Below are positions 38,119-47,762 of a stretch of 64,000 bases of DNA, in pieces. Each line of letters begins with the position of its first letter. The first letter of the stretch is position 1. The stretch lies in NCBI RefSeq assembly GCF_019656015.1, contig NZ_BPKW01000011.1, forward strand, positions 1 to 64,000. Direction: 5' to 3'. The notes under the pieces were generated by a model. It worked only from the letters and a program-made list of their open reading frames with translations, was not told where the DNA came from and ran no database searches. The position numbers and the translations under genes are program-made. The stretch is from Leuconostoc inhae. Lineage in GTDB: Bacteria > Bacillota > Bacilli > Lactobacillales > Lactobacillaceae.

Positions 38119-38625
38119 ATGAGTAAGAAGAACAAAGTTATGATTGCTATTGTAGCAACATTAGTGATTATGGGTATTGGTGTGATGAGCACGCTTGGTG
38201 TGACAGAAGTTAATGGGGTTAAGATTGACGGAAAAGCATCACAATTCATGATGATTTCAGCAGTTGTGTCTGGGATCGTCAGTGTAATTGTTGGCGCATT
38301 GTTTAATAAATTATTTATTTGGTTGTCACAGCTTGGACAAGAAGGCAAGCAATCCGTATCATTTTTAACATCATGGTATGCAACAGCTACGAGTGAGCTA
38401 CCATTTGCTATCATCAATGTATTCTTAGTAACTGTACTGAGCTTATACAAATCAGAAAACACAATTGCTACAACGATTAGCGGTATTGTTAGTGCAGTGA
38501 TTTACACATTGATTTTACGTCAAGAAAAGATTATTACAAAACGTACACAAATCATTTACGTGGTGATTATGGTTGTATTGACCGTTTTAATGGCCGTTGT
38601 ATCTGGCGCATTGCTTAAAGCATAA
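38119..38625 (+). CDS. Membrane protein at the head of the MacAB-like exporter (YknW-like position)
   Basis: A 168-residue protein with five hydrophobic segments and an outside loop after the first. AAAGGAG precedes the ATG. It heads a four-gene unit with a membrane-fusion protein, an ATPase and a FtsX-type permease, the order of yknW-yknX-yknY-yknZ in Bacillus, where YknW (Yip1 family) helps assemble the exporter. Sequence similarity to YknW could not be checked. Confidence 0.65.
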   Translation: MSKKNKVMIAIVATLVIMGIGVMSTLGVTEVNGVKIDGKASQFMMISAVVSGIVSVIVGALFNKLFIWLSQLGQEGKQSVSFLTSWYATATSELPFAIINVFLVTVLSLYKSENTIATTISGIVSAVIYTLILRQEKIITKRTQIIYVVIMVVLTVLMAVVSGALLKA

Positions 38626-38658
38626 CCAACTGAATTCACAAGTATTGAGGGGAGTAGT

Positions 38659-39702
38659 ATGAAACGACGAACTAAAGTAACTTTAATTGTCACGAGTAGT
38701 GTTGTCGCTATTGCATTATTAGCAGTGACTGGTGTGACAACGTATCAAAAAATGACACATAAGTCGGAAGCAACTGTAAAAGCAGGATATCAAACTTACA
38801 CAGTGGCCACATCACCTGACTTATCAATGTCAGGTAAAGTCATTGCCAGCAAGACACAAACACTGAATATACCCACTGGTAAGTTACAACAGATTAATGT
38901 TAATAATGGTCAAACTGTTAAAAATGGGGACATTTTACTGACGGTAACAAATACAGATATGCAAGAAGCAATCGATAATCAAAACGATATGATTTCTAAA
39001 TCTAATCGTGCGGTTAACGGCGCTGCCAGTGCATTAAAAAGTGCACAGCAGAGCTATAATCAAGCAGATCCAGAATCTAAAGTTGGACTAAAAGATGGTA
39101 TAGCTCAGGCACAGCAAGCTGTTACTGATGCCAACGCAGATGCACAAGATGCGCAAAATAAGCTAGTTGAGTTACAAAATAAGCTCAATGTGAATGTGAC
39201 AGCACCTTTTGATGGTATTGTGTCAGTTGATAATAATACAAAAGATGGTTTGCCTGCTTTAACAATGAACACGACCGAAAAAATGTTACAGGCAACTGTG
39301 TCAGAGTATGATTATAATAAGGTTCACAGTGGCGATAAGGTAACTGTGAGTGCCATTGATGGGACGCCAAACCAAACAACAGCCATTGATAAAATTGACC
39401 AAATTCCTGCAGAACAAAGTAAAGGTACCACCTACTATCCATTTTCTGCTCATGTGAATGACAGCTTTTTATACGGACAAAGTGTGAAAGTGAAAGTCCC
39501 ACAAAATGATCTCAAGGTGCCAAGTAGTGCTGTTTATAAAGGTAGTCTTTATAAAGTGATTGACGGTAAGGCTAGTCGAATCAACGCTGATGTTACTAAG
39601 TCAGGGACAAGCTATATCGTTAAGTCAGGTGTTGCTAAGGATGAGAAGATTGTCTTAAATCCAGATAGTCATTTAAAAAATGGTGAGAAGATCAATGATT
39701 AA
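38659..39702 (+). CDS. Membrane-fusion protein, MacA/YknX-like
   Basis: A 347-residue protein with an N-terminal membrane anchor (VTLIVTSSVVAIALLAVTGV), a lipoyl-like half-motif (NVNNGQTVKNGDILLTVTN), a coiled-coil hairpin at about 105-175, a second lipoyl half (VTAPFDGIVSV) and a beta-barrel part. It links the MacB-like permease to the outside. GAGGGGAG lies before the start. Confidence 0.88.
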   Translation: MKRRTKVTLIVTSSVVAIALLAVTGVTTYQKMTHKSEATVKAGYQTYTVATSPDLSMSGKVIASKTQTLNIPTGKLQQINVNNGQTVKNGDILLTVTNTDMQEAIDNQNDMISKSNRAVNGAASALKSAQQSYNQADPESKVGLKDGIAQAQQAVTDANADAQDAQNKLVELQNKLNVNVTAPFDGIVSVDNNTKDGLPALTMNTTEKMLQATVSEYDYNKVHSGDKVTVSAIDGTPNQTTAIDKIDQIPAEQSKGTTYYPFSAHVNDSFLYGQSVKVKVPQNDLKVPSSAVYKGSLYKVIDGKASRINADVTKSGTSYIVKSGVAKDEKIVLNPDSHLKNGEKIND

Positions 39703-40384
39703 TTTATCAGCGATTAGTAAAAGTTATCGTCAAGGTAATGATAATTATCAAGTATTACATGACATTAATTTGCGCATTCAAGCTGGTGAATTTGTCGCGA
39801 TTATGGGGCCGTCTGGTTCAGGTAAGTCAACGTTAATCAACATTATTGGCTTTTTGGATCAACATTTTGAAGGTGGTTATACATTTAATGACGTGGTTGT
39901 GAGTGAACTGAATCGCAAGCAACATGCACAGTTGCGTAATCAATCGGTCGGGTTTATATTTCAAAATTTTAAGCTCATTACAAACCAAAGTGTGGGTGAA
40001 AACGTAGGCTTACCGCTATTGTATGCTGGCATGAAGCGTCGCGATATTGTTGCGCGTGTCAATGAAGTCTTGGCACAAGTGGGATTACCTGGTAGTTACC
40101 ACAAACTACCAAAAAATCTTTCTGGTGGGCAACAACAACGTGTTGCGATTGCTCGGTCAATTGTGACAAAACCTAAATTTTTAGTAGCAGATGAACCAAC
40201 AGGTGCGCTAGATTCGGCTACTTCTGCAGAAATCATTGCGTTGTTTAAAGAATTGAATAATCATGGGACAACGGTTATTATGGTCACTCATGATGAAAAT
40301 GTTGCACGTGAAACAAATCGATTGATCAAAATATTAGATGGTCGAATACAGAGTGATGAGGAGGTGCAACATGCAAATACGTGA
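39695..40384 (+). CDS. ABC transporter ATP-binding protein, MacB/YknY-like
   Basis: A 229-residue ATPase of the LolD/MacB type: Walker [10 protein letters not shown], signature [14 protein letters not shown], Walker [13 protein letters not shown]. The start overlaps the stop of the upstream gene (ATGATTAA). It holds a parS-like site within VARETN codons. Confidence 0.92.
   Translation: MINLSAISKSYRQGNDNYQVLHDINLRIQAGEFVAIMGPSGSGKSTLINIIGFLDQHFEGGYTFNDVVVSELNRKQHAQLRNQSVGFIFQNFKLITNQSVGENVGLPLLYAGMKRRDIVARVNEVLAQVGLPGSYHKLPKNLSGGQQQRVAIARSIVTKPKFLVADEPTGALDSATSAEIIALFKELNNHGTTVIMVTHDENVARETNRLIKILDGRIQSDEEVQHANT
40300..40315. other. parS-like site in the exporter ATPase gene (one mismatch)
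   Basis: TGTTGCACGTGAAACA has one change in the fifth position of the palindrome, a position that also varies among natural parS sites. Confidence 0.65.
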
Positions 40385-41552
40385 ATTATTTGTGAGTGCT
40401 TTTCGATCACTATTGTCGAATAAACGACGTAGTATACTGACTATGATCGGCATTATTATTGGTATTGCTTCCGTAATTACTATCTTGGCATTGGGAGATG
40501 GTGCACGGGTAGCGATGATGAAAAATTTGCAAGCTAGTAGTAGTGGTCAACAGTCAACTGAAATTAATTTTGTATCAAAAGATGAGAGCAAAGTTTCAGG
40601 GTTTAGTGATGATGATTTGAACCGTATCCGTGAAAATAATAAAGTTAGTCATGCGAACGTCCAATCAGATGATCATGGTATTTTATCCACTGAAGGGTTA
40701 GTCAATGGTAAAAAAATATCACCAGTTGTTTATTTGAGCCAGAACGCAAATAATGATCATTTAATTTCTGGCCATGGTATTAGTAAAAGAGATAGTTTGA
40801 TTAGCAATCCTGTGGCCTTAGTGAGTCAATCAATGGCTAAAAAAGGTTATCAAAGTACAAAAAATGCTTTGAATGCTGGTATTGAATTAAATGGGACGAC
40901 ATACACAATTGTTGGTATTATTAGTAACGATGCCATGCGTGGCAGTTATAATAACTATGATGTTGTTGTGCCGCGCCAAGTGTTTGAGGCAAACAACGCC
41001 GACGTTTCGGCAAACACATTGAAGCTAACATTTGCTGCTGGTGCTAATGTATCAAAAGAAACGCAAAAAATTGCGAATCAATTGAACAGTAGTGGGTCGC
41101 AACATAATGCTGGTTCATATGAATTTTATGACATGGCAGCCATGTTGAAGGGTGTTAGTGCAGTACTTAAGGGTATTACGTACTTTATTGTTGCTGTGGC
41201 TAGTATCTCACTATTTATTGCTGGTATTGGTGTGATGAACATGATGTATATTGCTGTGAGTGAACGTACGCAAGAAATTGGTATTCGTATGGCAGTAGGT
41301 GCATCGCAACAACAAATTTTATGGCAATTCTTAATAGAAGCTGTCATGTTAACTTTGAGTGGCGGTATGATTGGTTACCTAGCAGGGCTTGGTGTGGCAA
41401 TGGGTGTCTCTGCATTTCTGCCGTTTAAGGCGAGTGTCTCTCTATCGACATTCTTATTAGCATTTGGCACATCAACCATTGTTGGCTTAGTGTTTGGTAT
41501 ATTACCAGCTAAAACGGCAAGTAATAAGAATTTGATTGATATTTTGAGATAG
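40371..41552 (+). CDS. ABC transporter permease, MacB/YknZ-like (FtsX domain)
   Basis: A 393-residue permease with one N-terminal helix (SILTMIGIIIGIASVITILA), a large external domain and three C-terminal helices (FtsX). The motif SERTQEIGIRMAVGAS is typical of MacB. The ATG at 40371 has AGGAGGTG 4 bases upstream and overlaps the ATPase end by 14 bases. The unit probably exports or protects against antimicrobial peptides. Confidence 0.92.
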   Translation: MQIRELFVSAFRSLLSNKRRSILTMIGIIIGIASVITILALGDGARVAMMKNLQASSSGQQSTEINFVSKDESKVSGFSDDDLNRIRENNKVSHANVQSDDHGILSTEGLVNGKKISPVVYLSQNANNDHLISGHGISKRDSLISNPVALVSQSMAKKGYQSTKNALNAGIELNGTTYTIVGIISNDAMRGSYNNYDVVVPRQVFEANNADVSANTLKLTFAAGANVSKETQKIANQLNSSGSQHNAGSYEFYDMAAMLKGVSAVLKGITYFIVAVASISLFIAGIGVMNMMYIAVSERTQEIGIRMAVGASQQQILWQFLIEAVMLTLSGGMIGYLAGLGVAMGVSAFLPFKASVSLSTFLLAFGTSTIVGLVFGILPAKTASNKNLIDILR

Positions 41553-41598
41553 TTTGAGTTTTCGAAATGGGATTATCAGTTAAAAAGTTAATCAAAAT

Positions 41599-41650
41599 AA
41601 TATCACAAAAACACTCACATTTACACAAATGTGAGTGTTTTTGTGATATT
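41599..41650. terminator. Terminator after the YknWXYZ-like unit
   Basis: A perfect 24-bp stem with a 4-base loop (41599-41622 with 41627-41650). Confidence 0.85.
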
Positions 41651-41682
41651 ATGAATATATAGAAGTAAAAGGAGAATTAATC

Positions 41683-41970
41683 ATGGCAAATATTACACCA
41701 ACAAAAGAAAAGAAGCGTATACAAATTCAACTGGACCGAGAAGTGGCGGATCAGGCAGAAGAGATCATTGATAGTTTGGGCCTCAACACAACAGTAGCGA
41801 TTAATATGTTTTTCAAGTCATTAATCTCAAATGGTGGTATGCCTTTTGAAGTTAAACTGACACCACGTCAAATAGCAACGAGACAATTTATAGAAGCGAC
41901 AAAAAATATTACGGTGGAAGTATTAGATACCGACGAAAAGATTCAGTCATGGTTAGATGAAGATGACTGA
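41683..41970 (+). CDS. RelB/DinJ family antitoxin
   Basis: A 95-residue ribbon-helix-helix protein: KRIQIQLDREVADQAEEIID and LGLNTTVAINMFFKSLI match DinJ. AAAGGAG precedes the ATG. The next gene starts inside its last codons. It should bind its promoter and neutralise the toxin encoded next. Confidence 0.85.
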   Translation: MANITPTKEKKRIQIQLDREVADQAEEIIDSLGLNTTVAINMFFKSLISNGGMPFEVKLTPRQIATRQFIEATKNITVEVLDTDEKIQSWLDEDD

Positions 41971-42331
41971 TAAGAACGATGTTATTAGCTTGTTTGTGAG
42001 GTTTGTTGATAAATCAGGTGGTAAATCACGTCCTGTTTTAGTTTATAAAGAAGGCGATGAAGTATTACAATTTTTTAGTATTACCTCGCAATTTGAAAAG
42101 AAATCAGCTTATATTCAGGCTCAGTATTATCCATTAAAGGATTGGCAGCAGGCAGGTCTTGATAAACGGTCATGGGTTGATCTGGGAAGCAGAAGGCAGA
42201 TATTAAAATCTAAGATCAAAATATACAATCAAATTGGAAGTATTACGGATAGAGATATTTTTGACATGGCAGCGTTTATTAAAACCATTACATATAATCA
42301 GCAAAAAGTACTAGCTGAAAAAAACAGCTAA
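41957..42331 (+). CDS. MazF/PemK-like toxin
   Basis: A 124-residue protein. The FVDKSGGKSRPVLVYKEGD stretch recalls the MazF/PemK strand with its conserved KxRPVLV core. The start overlaps the antitoxin by 14 bases (ATG at 41957, or 41963). The predicted activity is mRNA cleavage. A DinJ-type antitoxin is usually paired with a RelE-fold toxin, so the pairing is mixed. Confidence 0.7.
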   Translation: MKMTDKNDVISLFVRFVDKSGGKSRPVLVYKEGDEVLQFFSITSQFEKKSAYIQAQYYPLKDWQQAGLDKRSWVDLGSRRQILKSKIKIYNQIGSITDRDIFDMAAFIKTITYNQQKVLAEKNS

Positions 42332-42535
42332 TAAACGTATCAATGCTAATTATTGTGATTGTTCAACTATCAAGACAAAGGCATGACGTTATACAGGACT
42401 GTAATAGCTATTTTTTACAACCACAATTAATTGCATGATGATACTTATTGTTGTGTTTGTAGTATATTGCATGTTAGACGAGCAATTCAATCACTTGTTT
42501 GGCAGAAATAATTTCAGTTCAGATGCTGAGGAAAA

Positions 42536-43945
42536 ATGGAGAGAACAACTATGGTTAAGTTCAACTTTGAATGCGCGAACATTGATGATTTGAAAAATTC
42601 ATATGATTTTGTTGTGATTGGTTCTGGTTCAGCGGGGATGTGCGCCGCTATTCAGGCACAAGAGTTAGGGTTAGATGTTGCCATATTTGAAAAGCTCACT
42701 GTTTTAGGTGGCAATTCGATGCGTGCTTCAACTGGTATGAATGCGGTTGAAACCTTAACACAATTGAATCATCAAGTCATTGACTCCCAAGAATTATTTT
42801 ATGAGGAGACACTTAAAGGTGGCAAAGGCAGTAATAATAAAGAGTTGCTGTCATATTTTGTGAGACATACTGAGTCCGGAATTGAATGGCTGTCTCACCA
42901 TAATATTTTATTAAATGATCTTATAGCAACTGGTGGTATGTCAAAAAAAAGGGCACATCGACCGGCTGATGCGCCCGCAATTGGGAGTTACTTAGTAACA
43001 GGTTTGCAGAAACAGTTGATGACACACCACATACCTGTATTTAATGAAACACAGGTATTATCTTTGATTAAAACGAATGAACATATATCTGCGGTAGAAA
43101 TTGATCATCCCCAAATAGGTAAAAAAATAATTAACGCTAAAGCAGTATTAATTGCTAGTGGTGGATTTGCGCGAAATCAGGCTATGTTATCGCAATATAC
43201 ACCTGAATTATTAAAATTACGGACAACAAATCATCCTGGAGCAACTGGCGATGGGATCAAATTAGCAACCAGTGTTGGTGGTGCAGTAGTAGATATGAAC
43301 AAAATTCAAGTTCATCCGACAGCGCAACAAGAAACGGATCATGTCTATTTGATAGGCGAAGGATTACGTGGTGCAGGCGCTATTTTAGTTAATCAGAATG
43401 GGAAACGTTTTGTTAATGAGATGGCTACACGTGATACAGTGACAAAAGCTATTAATGACTTGCAGCAAAATGGTGCAACATTAATATTTGATGAAGGTAT
43501 TCGACAAGCCTTTAAAGCAGTTGATTTCTATATTGCCATGAATCTAGTTGTATCCGGGGATACATTATCTGAATTATCAGAAAAAATAGATATGAATGGG
43601 GTTAATTTAGAACAAACAGTGGCTGATTGGAATACAATGCAAGAGCGTTCCAAGGATACGCAATTTAATCGTCAGGCAGGCATGGAGCGTGGTATTACTC
43701 TGCCAACGTATTACGCAATTCACATTAAGCCGGCTATACACTACACAATGGGTGGCATAAAAATTAATAGCTTGAGTGAAGTTTTAAACGAGGCAGACGG
43801 CACAGTACCTGGTTTATATGCTGCTGGTGAAGTAACGGGTGGGCTACATGGCGATAACCGGATAGGTGGCAATTCAATTTCTGAAACAGTTGTATTCGGT
43901 CGGCAGGCTGGTAAGCAAGTAGCAAAATTTATCTTAGAACGATAA
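42536..43945 (+). CDS. FAD-dependent fumarate reductase-like flavoprotein
   Basis: A 469-residue flavoprotein of the FrdA/flavocytochrome c/urocanate reductase family. The FAD site VVIGSGSAGMCAAIQAQE lies near 26-43; the substrate-domain arginine region GAILVNQNGKRFVNE, and the C-terminal GLYAAGEVTGGLHGDNRIGG and SISETVVFGRQAG are present. No signal peptide or FMN-binding domain. It may reduce fumarate or a similar enoate with NADH or quinol. Two starts are possible: 42536 (GAGG 4 bases upstream) and 42551 (GGAG 9 bases upstream). Confidence 0.85.
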   Translation: MERTTMVKFNFECANIDDLKNSYDFVVIGSGSAGMCAAIQAQELGLDVAIFEKLTVLGGNSMRASTGMNAVETLTQLNHQVIDSQELFYEETLKGGKGSNNKELLSYFVRHTESGIEWLSHHNILLNDLIATGGMSKKRAHRPADAPAIGSYLVTGLQKQLMTHHIPVFNETQVLSLIKTNEHISAVEIDHPQIGKKIINAKAVLIASGGFARNQAMLSQYTPELLKLRTTNHPGATGDGIKLATSVGGAVVDMNKIQVHPTAQQETDHVYLIGEGLRGAGAILVNQNGKRFVNEMATRDTVTKAINDLQQNGATLIFDEGIRQAFKAVDFYIAMNLVVSGDTLSELSEKIDMNGVNLEQTVADWNTMQERSKDTQFNRQAGMERGITLPTYYAIHIKPAIHYTMGGIKINSLSEVLNEADGTVPGLYAAGEVTGGLHGDNRIGGNSISETVVFGRQAGKQVAKFILER

Positions 43946-43984
43946 AAGCGATTGTCTCAAATCAATGAGACAATCGCTTTTTTA
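43944..43984 (+). terminator. Terminator overlapping the stop codon of the flavoprotein gene
   Basis: A 16-bp stem (43944-43959 with 43966-43981), 6-base loop and T-run. Confidence 0.85.
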
Positions 43985-44210
43985 TTGATATCATTATCAT
44001 AGATGAAAATTTAAAAAGTCTTTAAAAAATGATGCGCATGTAAAACATAGTGGAAAAGTTACCAAGGTGGCATCGATGTTTTGAGGGTGGCGAATCGTTT
44101 TAGTTAGATTCAGACACAAAAAAATTTATCACATTAAGTACCATGATTAACAGCAAATACATTGCTAATCGTGGCACCAACACGGATAGTCAAGTTACTA
44201 ATTTATAAAG

Positions 44211-44525
44211 TCAACTTAATTCTTTTATGCTCCAATTATTCAATTCTTTCAGTATAGGTATCAATGTTTTCCCCTTGTTAGTCAGTGAATATTCTACTTT
44301 AGGGGGGACTTGTCGATAAACATATCTGGTAATAATTTGATCAGTTTCTAATTCACGCAATTGTTTGGTTAATGTCGATTGCGTTATTCCTGTAATCTGT
44401 CGATGTAACTCACCAAATCGTAATGTTTTAATACTTAAAGCCCAGATAATTGTAATTTTCCACTTTCCAGTAATTGAATGTTGAAATTCTGGTATGCCAC
44501 ATTTTTGGGAGTAATCTGAGTTCAT
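44211..44525 (-). CDS. HxlR family transcriptional regulator
   Basis: A 104-residue winged-helix protein: ITGKWKITIIWALSIKTLRF and ITGITQSTLTKQLRELETDQ. The N-terminal cysteine (KCGIPEF, residue 9) is in the place used for thiol redox sensing by YodB and HypR. AGGAGA precedes the start. It is divergent from a nitronate monooxygenase gene. Confidence 0.88.
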   Translation of the reverse strand: MNSDYSQKCGIPEFQHSITGKWKITIIWALSIKTLRFGELHRQITGITQSTLTKQLRELETDQIITRYVYRQVPPKVEYSLTNKGKTLIPILKELNNWSIKELS

Positions 44526-44654
44526 ATATTGCGCATCTCCTATAGTATCAAAAGTAGTAGTATCTACAGTTAAGAACAGTACTATTAATTACAAGTGTAA
44601 GTGATAAAATGAGTTTAGTAAAGGAATCATTTCCAATAACAGGAGAAAATAACA
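44526..44654. promoter_or_regulatory. Divergent control region of the HxlR and monooxygenase genes
   Basis: AT-rich, with repeated AGTA/TACT elements and an imperfect dyad around AGTATCTACAG and AACAGTACT at about 44557-44583. A TAAAAT hexamer at about 44605 could be the -10 for the monooxygenase. The exact operator is not clear. Confidence 0.4.
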
Positions 44655-45632
44655 ATGAAGAATCGAATATGCGAAATATTAAATATTGAGAAACCAATTA
44701 TCCAAGGACCCTTAAATTGGCTTACAAATGCAGAACTCGTTGGTGCGGTTAGTGAAGCAGGCGGGTTAGGGGTATTAGGATTCAATGCCGGACAAGACGA
44801 AATTTTAGATACGCCTGAAGAAACGAAAGAAAACATGCGAAAAGAGATACGTAAGGTTCGAGAAATTACGAATAATCCTATTGGATTAAATATTTCTCCT
44901 ACTAGCAGTCCTATTGATGACGTATTTACACAGCCGATGTTTGATTTAATGGTAGAAGAGCATGTTCCTGTAGCTATTATGGTGGGAAACTTAGATACTG
45001 AATGGATTCTTAAATTTCATGAAAAAGGTATAAAAGTTGTGTTTAGAGCAGTAAATCCAACAAAAAAGAATACCCAAGAGGCAGTGCAGGCTGGCGTTGA
45101 TATTATTGTGGCTACCGGCTTCGATGAAGGTGGAACGATTCCTGCCAAAGCAATTGGAACGTTTTCAATGATACCAATGATTGTTGATGCAAGTGAAGGA
45201 AAAGTTCCGATCATGGCCGCTGGGGGAATCGTTGATTCTCGAAGTGCTCAAGCAGCATATGCTCTTGGAGCGGAGGGAGTTTATGTAGGAACTGCATTTC
45301 TATTATCAAAAGAATCACCATTAGCTGAAAACATTAAAAATATGGCGGTAAAAATGACGGCTGAGGACTTACTTTTGTATAGAACTATGCCAGCTTACTA
45401 CCGATCTTTACCAGGTGATTTGCCCAATAAGTTATTGGAAATGTCAAAAAGTGGTGCAACGGAAGAACAAATTTATAAAGCTCAAAATGGTTACATTGGC
45501 ATGCGAGATGGTATGTTGTTTGGAGATTTGACGAAGGGCTTCGCGTCATTCGGACTAGGTATTACTTTTATTAATAAAATTGAATCAGTAGCAAGAATCA
45601 TGGATAAGTTAGTCAACAATACACATAATTAA
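44655..45632 (+). CDS. Nitronate monooxygenase / FabK-like FMN oxidoreductase
   Basis: A 325-residue TIM-barrel FMN enzyme: PIIQGPLNWLTNAELVGAVS at the start, GVDIIVATGFDEGGTIPA at about 150 and VPIMAAGGIVDSRSAQAAYAL at about 183, as in the 2-nitropropane dioxygenase family. It may detoxify nitronates, or act as enoyl-ACP reductase II; the lone place beside an HxlR redox-type regulator favours detoxification. Confidence 0.85.
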   Translation: MKNRICEILNIEKPIIQGPLNWLTNAELVGAVSEAGGLGVLGFNAGQDEILDTPEETKENMRKEIRKVREITNNPIGLNISPTSSPIDDVFTQPMFDLMVEEHVPVAIMVGNLDTEWILKFHEKGIKVVFRAVNPTKKNTQEAVQAGVDIIVATGFDEGGTIPAKAIGTFSMIPMIVDASEGKVPIMAAGGIVDSRSAQAAYALGAEGVYVGTAFLLSKESPLAENIKNMAVKMTAEDLLLYRTMPAYYRSLPGDLPNKLLEMSKSGATEEQIYKAQNGYIGMRDGMLFGDLTKGFASFGLGITFINKIESVARIMDKLVNNTHN

Positions 45633-45693
45633 ATTTCTAAAATGGTGGCTCTTGAAAATGGGGCTTCTTTTTATTTATAGCTGTTAAATACCA

Positions 45694-45843
45694 GTGAAAG
45701 CTATCCAAAATGATAATCTTATTGCCAATTTATTGGTTGGTGCTTGGTCGGGCGTTGCTTCATCTGGAGTAAATGAAACAGCAAACAAAAGTATGGATGC
45801 TATTGTATCGACTGTTGGCAATCTGATTACAAAGTCTAAGTAA
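45694..45843 (+). pseudogene. Small open frame, probably the end of a lost gene
   Basis: A frame of 49 residues from GTG at 45694: it contains NLLVGAWSGVASSG and ends LITKSK. No ribosome binding site is present, but a good terminator follows. It might be a remnant of a larger secreted or membrane protein, or a small peptide gene. Confidence 0.35.
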
Positions 45844-45847
45844 CATT

Positions 45848-45880
45848 AAAGTCTCTATCATGTGATAGAGACTTTTTGTA
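45848..45880 (+). terminator. Terminator after the 49-residue frame
   Basis: AAAGTCTCTATCA pairs with TGATAGAGACTTT with a very small loop, and TTTTTG follows. Confidence 0.75.
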
Positions 45881-46012
45881 TGTTTGGTTTAAAAAAATAA
45901 ATTTTAAAAACGCATGAGGTTAATTTTTTGCAGAAAGCTGCCTTTTATATGTTGTAAGGTTAAACATGACGTCATATCTTTACAAAAAAAATTAAAGTAG
46001 GTAAAATACATT

Positions 46013-47668
46013 ATGGATTCAATGGTATTGGCAACACAAAAGTGGTTAAATAAAACGTACGGTTCGGTACCCAAGTACAAGTCAGTTCCTGAAACAGGTA
46101 ATACGGGTTGGCCAACAATTTACGGCCTAATTCGTGGGATGCAACACGAATTAGGCATTGCCTTACAAGATGGCGCACCAGCATTTGGTGAGGCAACCTC
46201 AGCAGCATTTGATAAAAAAGTAGTTCCTAACTTAAAAAATGGCTATAAAAGTAATTTTGTGTACCTCATTCAAGGCGCCTTCTGGGCAAAAGGTGTTAAT
46301 CCAGAAGAATTTACGGGTGTCTATTCGGCACATACAGACCTAGCTGTTAAAGCATTACAAAAAGATGCTGGAATTCCTGCAAATGGTATATTAGATTCCC
46401 AACTGGCACAAGCTTTGTTTGATATGAGTGCTTTTGTACGCGTTAGTGGTGGTGATAATAACGTTCGCCAAATGCAACAATATTTAAATGCTAATTATCG
46501 TCAGCATACAGGCATTCTACCAGCGGATGGGATTTATCAACGTGCAACGAATACGGCCTTAATTTATGGTGTTCAAGTTGAACTGGGATTAGGAAATGTT
46601 GCTAATGGATTTTGGGGGCCGACAACAATTGCAACCTATAAGTCAAATTTTGCCAATGGGTTAGGGGGTAAAATAACTCGCTTGGTTCAGTATGCGTTAT
46701 ATGTTAACATGAAAGAATATTTGGCTACGAAGGGTACTACCGGACCCGCAATTACCGGTACTTTAGATGGCACGACGCAAAATATTTTAAGTCAATTCCA
46801 AAGTTTTATGATGTTAGATCCGGTTCAAAAAGGCCAACCAGATAGTACAACAATGTATTCATTAATGTTATCTAGTGGCAATCCAGCTCGAAATTTCTTT
46901 GGCATGGATACTTCTTATCAGCTAGATAGCAGCATGATTAAAGCACTTGTGGCTTATGAAGTGAATTACGTTGGTCGATATTTGACAGGTACGGTGGGCA
47001 GCGGCGCCACAAAAAGAAATAAAAACCTGACGTTGAACGAAGCACAAAATATCATTAAAGCTGGCTTGAAATTGGTGCCAATTTATCAAGATAATAATCC
47101 TGATTTGAGTTACTTTAACTATGATCAAGGCTTTAAAGATGCACGCTTGGCAGTGGATGCTGCGCTCACTATCGGTATTCCTAATGGTCATACAATTTAT
47201 TTTGCTGTTGATATGGATATGACTGACGAAGAAATTACTGCAACAGCGATTCCTTATTTCCAAGGAATTGCCGCAGGTATTAGTCATTATAACATTGGCG
47301 TCTATGGGACAAGAAACGCTAGTTCACGCGTTTCACAGGCAGTGCCTGCAGTACTCTATAGCTACGTTTCTAATATGTCAACAGGATTCTCAGGTAATCT
47401 AGGATTTTCACAACCAACCAATTGGGCCTTTGATCAATTCTTTGAAGATGGTGTCGGTGTAGGAACCCTACCAGCGTTGGATCGTGTGGCAGCTTCAAAT
47501 ATAGATAAAGGTGTTACGAGCTTAGTTAAAGCAACAGCCCTTGCAGGTGTTGTGGCTCTTGCTTCAGCTCCAATAATTGCTGGTGCAATATCCGCATCAG
47601 AAATTGTAGCTATAATAGAGTCATCATTCTTGGTCTTATCGAAAGCTAACGATATAAGCAAAAAATAA
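46013..47668 (+). CDS. Peptidoglycan-binding-like and DUF1906 (glycoside-hydrolase-like) protein without signal peptide
   Basis: A 551-residue protein. Residues 1-280 contain peptidoglycan-binding-like repeats (TDLAVKALQKDAGIPANGIL and NNVRQMQQYL). Residues about 285-495 form a DUF1906/Rv2525c-like TIM barrel (FFGMDTSYQLDS, YFAVDMDMTDEEI, NWAFDQFF). A hydrophobic helix with small residues follows at 503-540. The N-terminus MDSMVLATQKWLNKTYG is not a signal peptide, so export must use another route. It stands alone between a gene remnant and a RelBE pair. Confidence 0.75.
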   Translation: MDSMVLATQKWLNKTYGSVPKYKSVPETGNTGWPTIYGLIRGMQHELGIALQDGAPAFGEATSAAFDKKVVPNLKNGYKSNFVYLIQGAFWAKGVNPEEFTGVYSAHTDLAVKALQKDAGIPANGILDSQLAQALFDMSAFVRVSGGDNNVRQMQQYLNANYRQHTGILPADGIYQRATNTALIYGVQVELGLGNVANGFWGPTTIATYKSNFANGLGGKITRLVQYALYVNMKEYLATKGTTGPAITGTLDGTTQNILSQFQSFMMLDPVQKGQPDSTTMYSLMLSSGNPARNFFGMDTSYQLDSSMIKALVAYEVNYVGRYLTGTVGSGATKRNKNLTLNEAQNIIKAGLKLVPIYQDNNPDLSYFNYDQGFKDARLAVDAALTIGIPNGHTIYFAVDMDMTDEEITATAIPYFQGIAAGISHYNIGVYGTRNASSRVSQAVPAVLYSYVSNMSTGFSGNLGFSQPTNWAFDQFFEDGVGVGTLPALDRVAASNIDKGVTSLVKATALAGVVALASAPIIAGAISASEIVAIIESSFLVLSKANDISKK

Positions 47669-47762
47669 TTATCGATGAACCATTGATTGCCATGCAATCT
47701 GCTATCATAATTTTACAGTAGTTAACATGGCACGAGCAGAAAAGAAGTACCGGTAATTTTAA

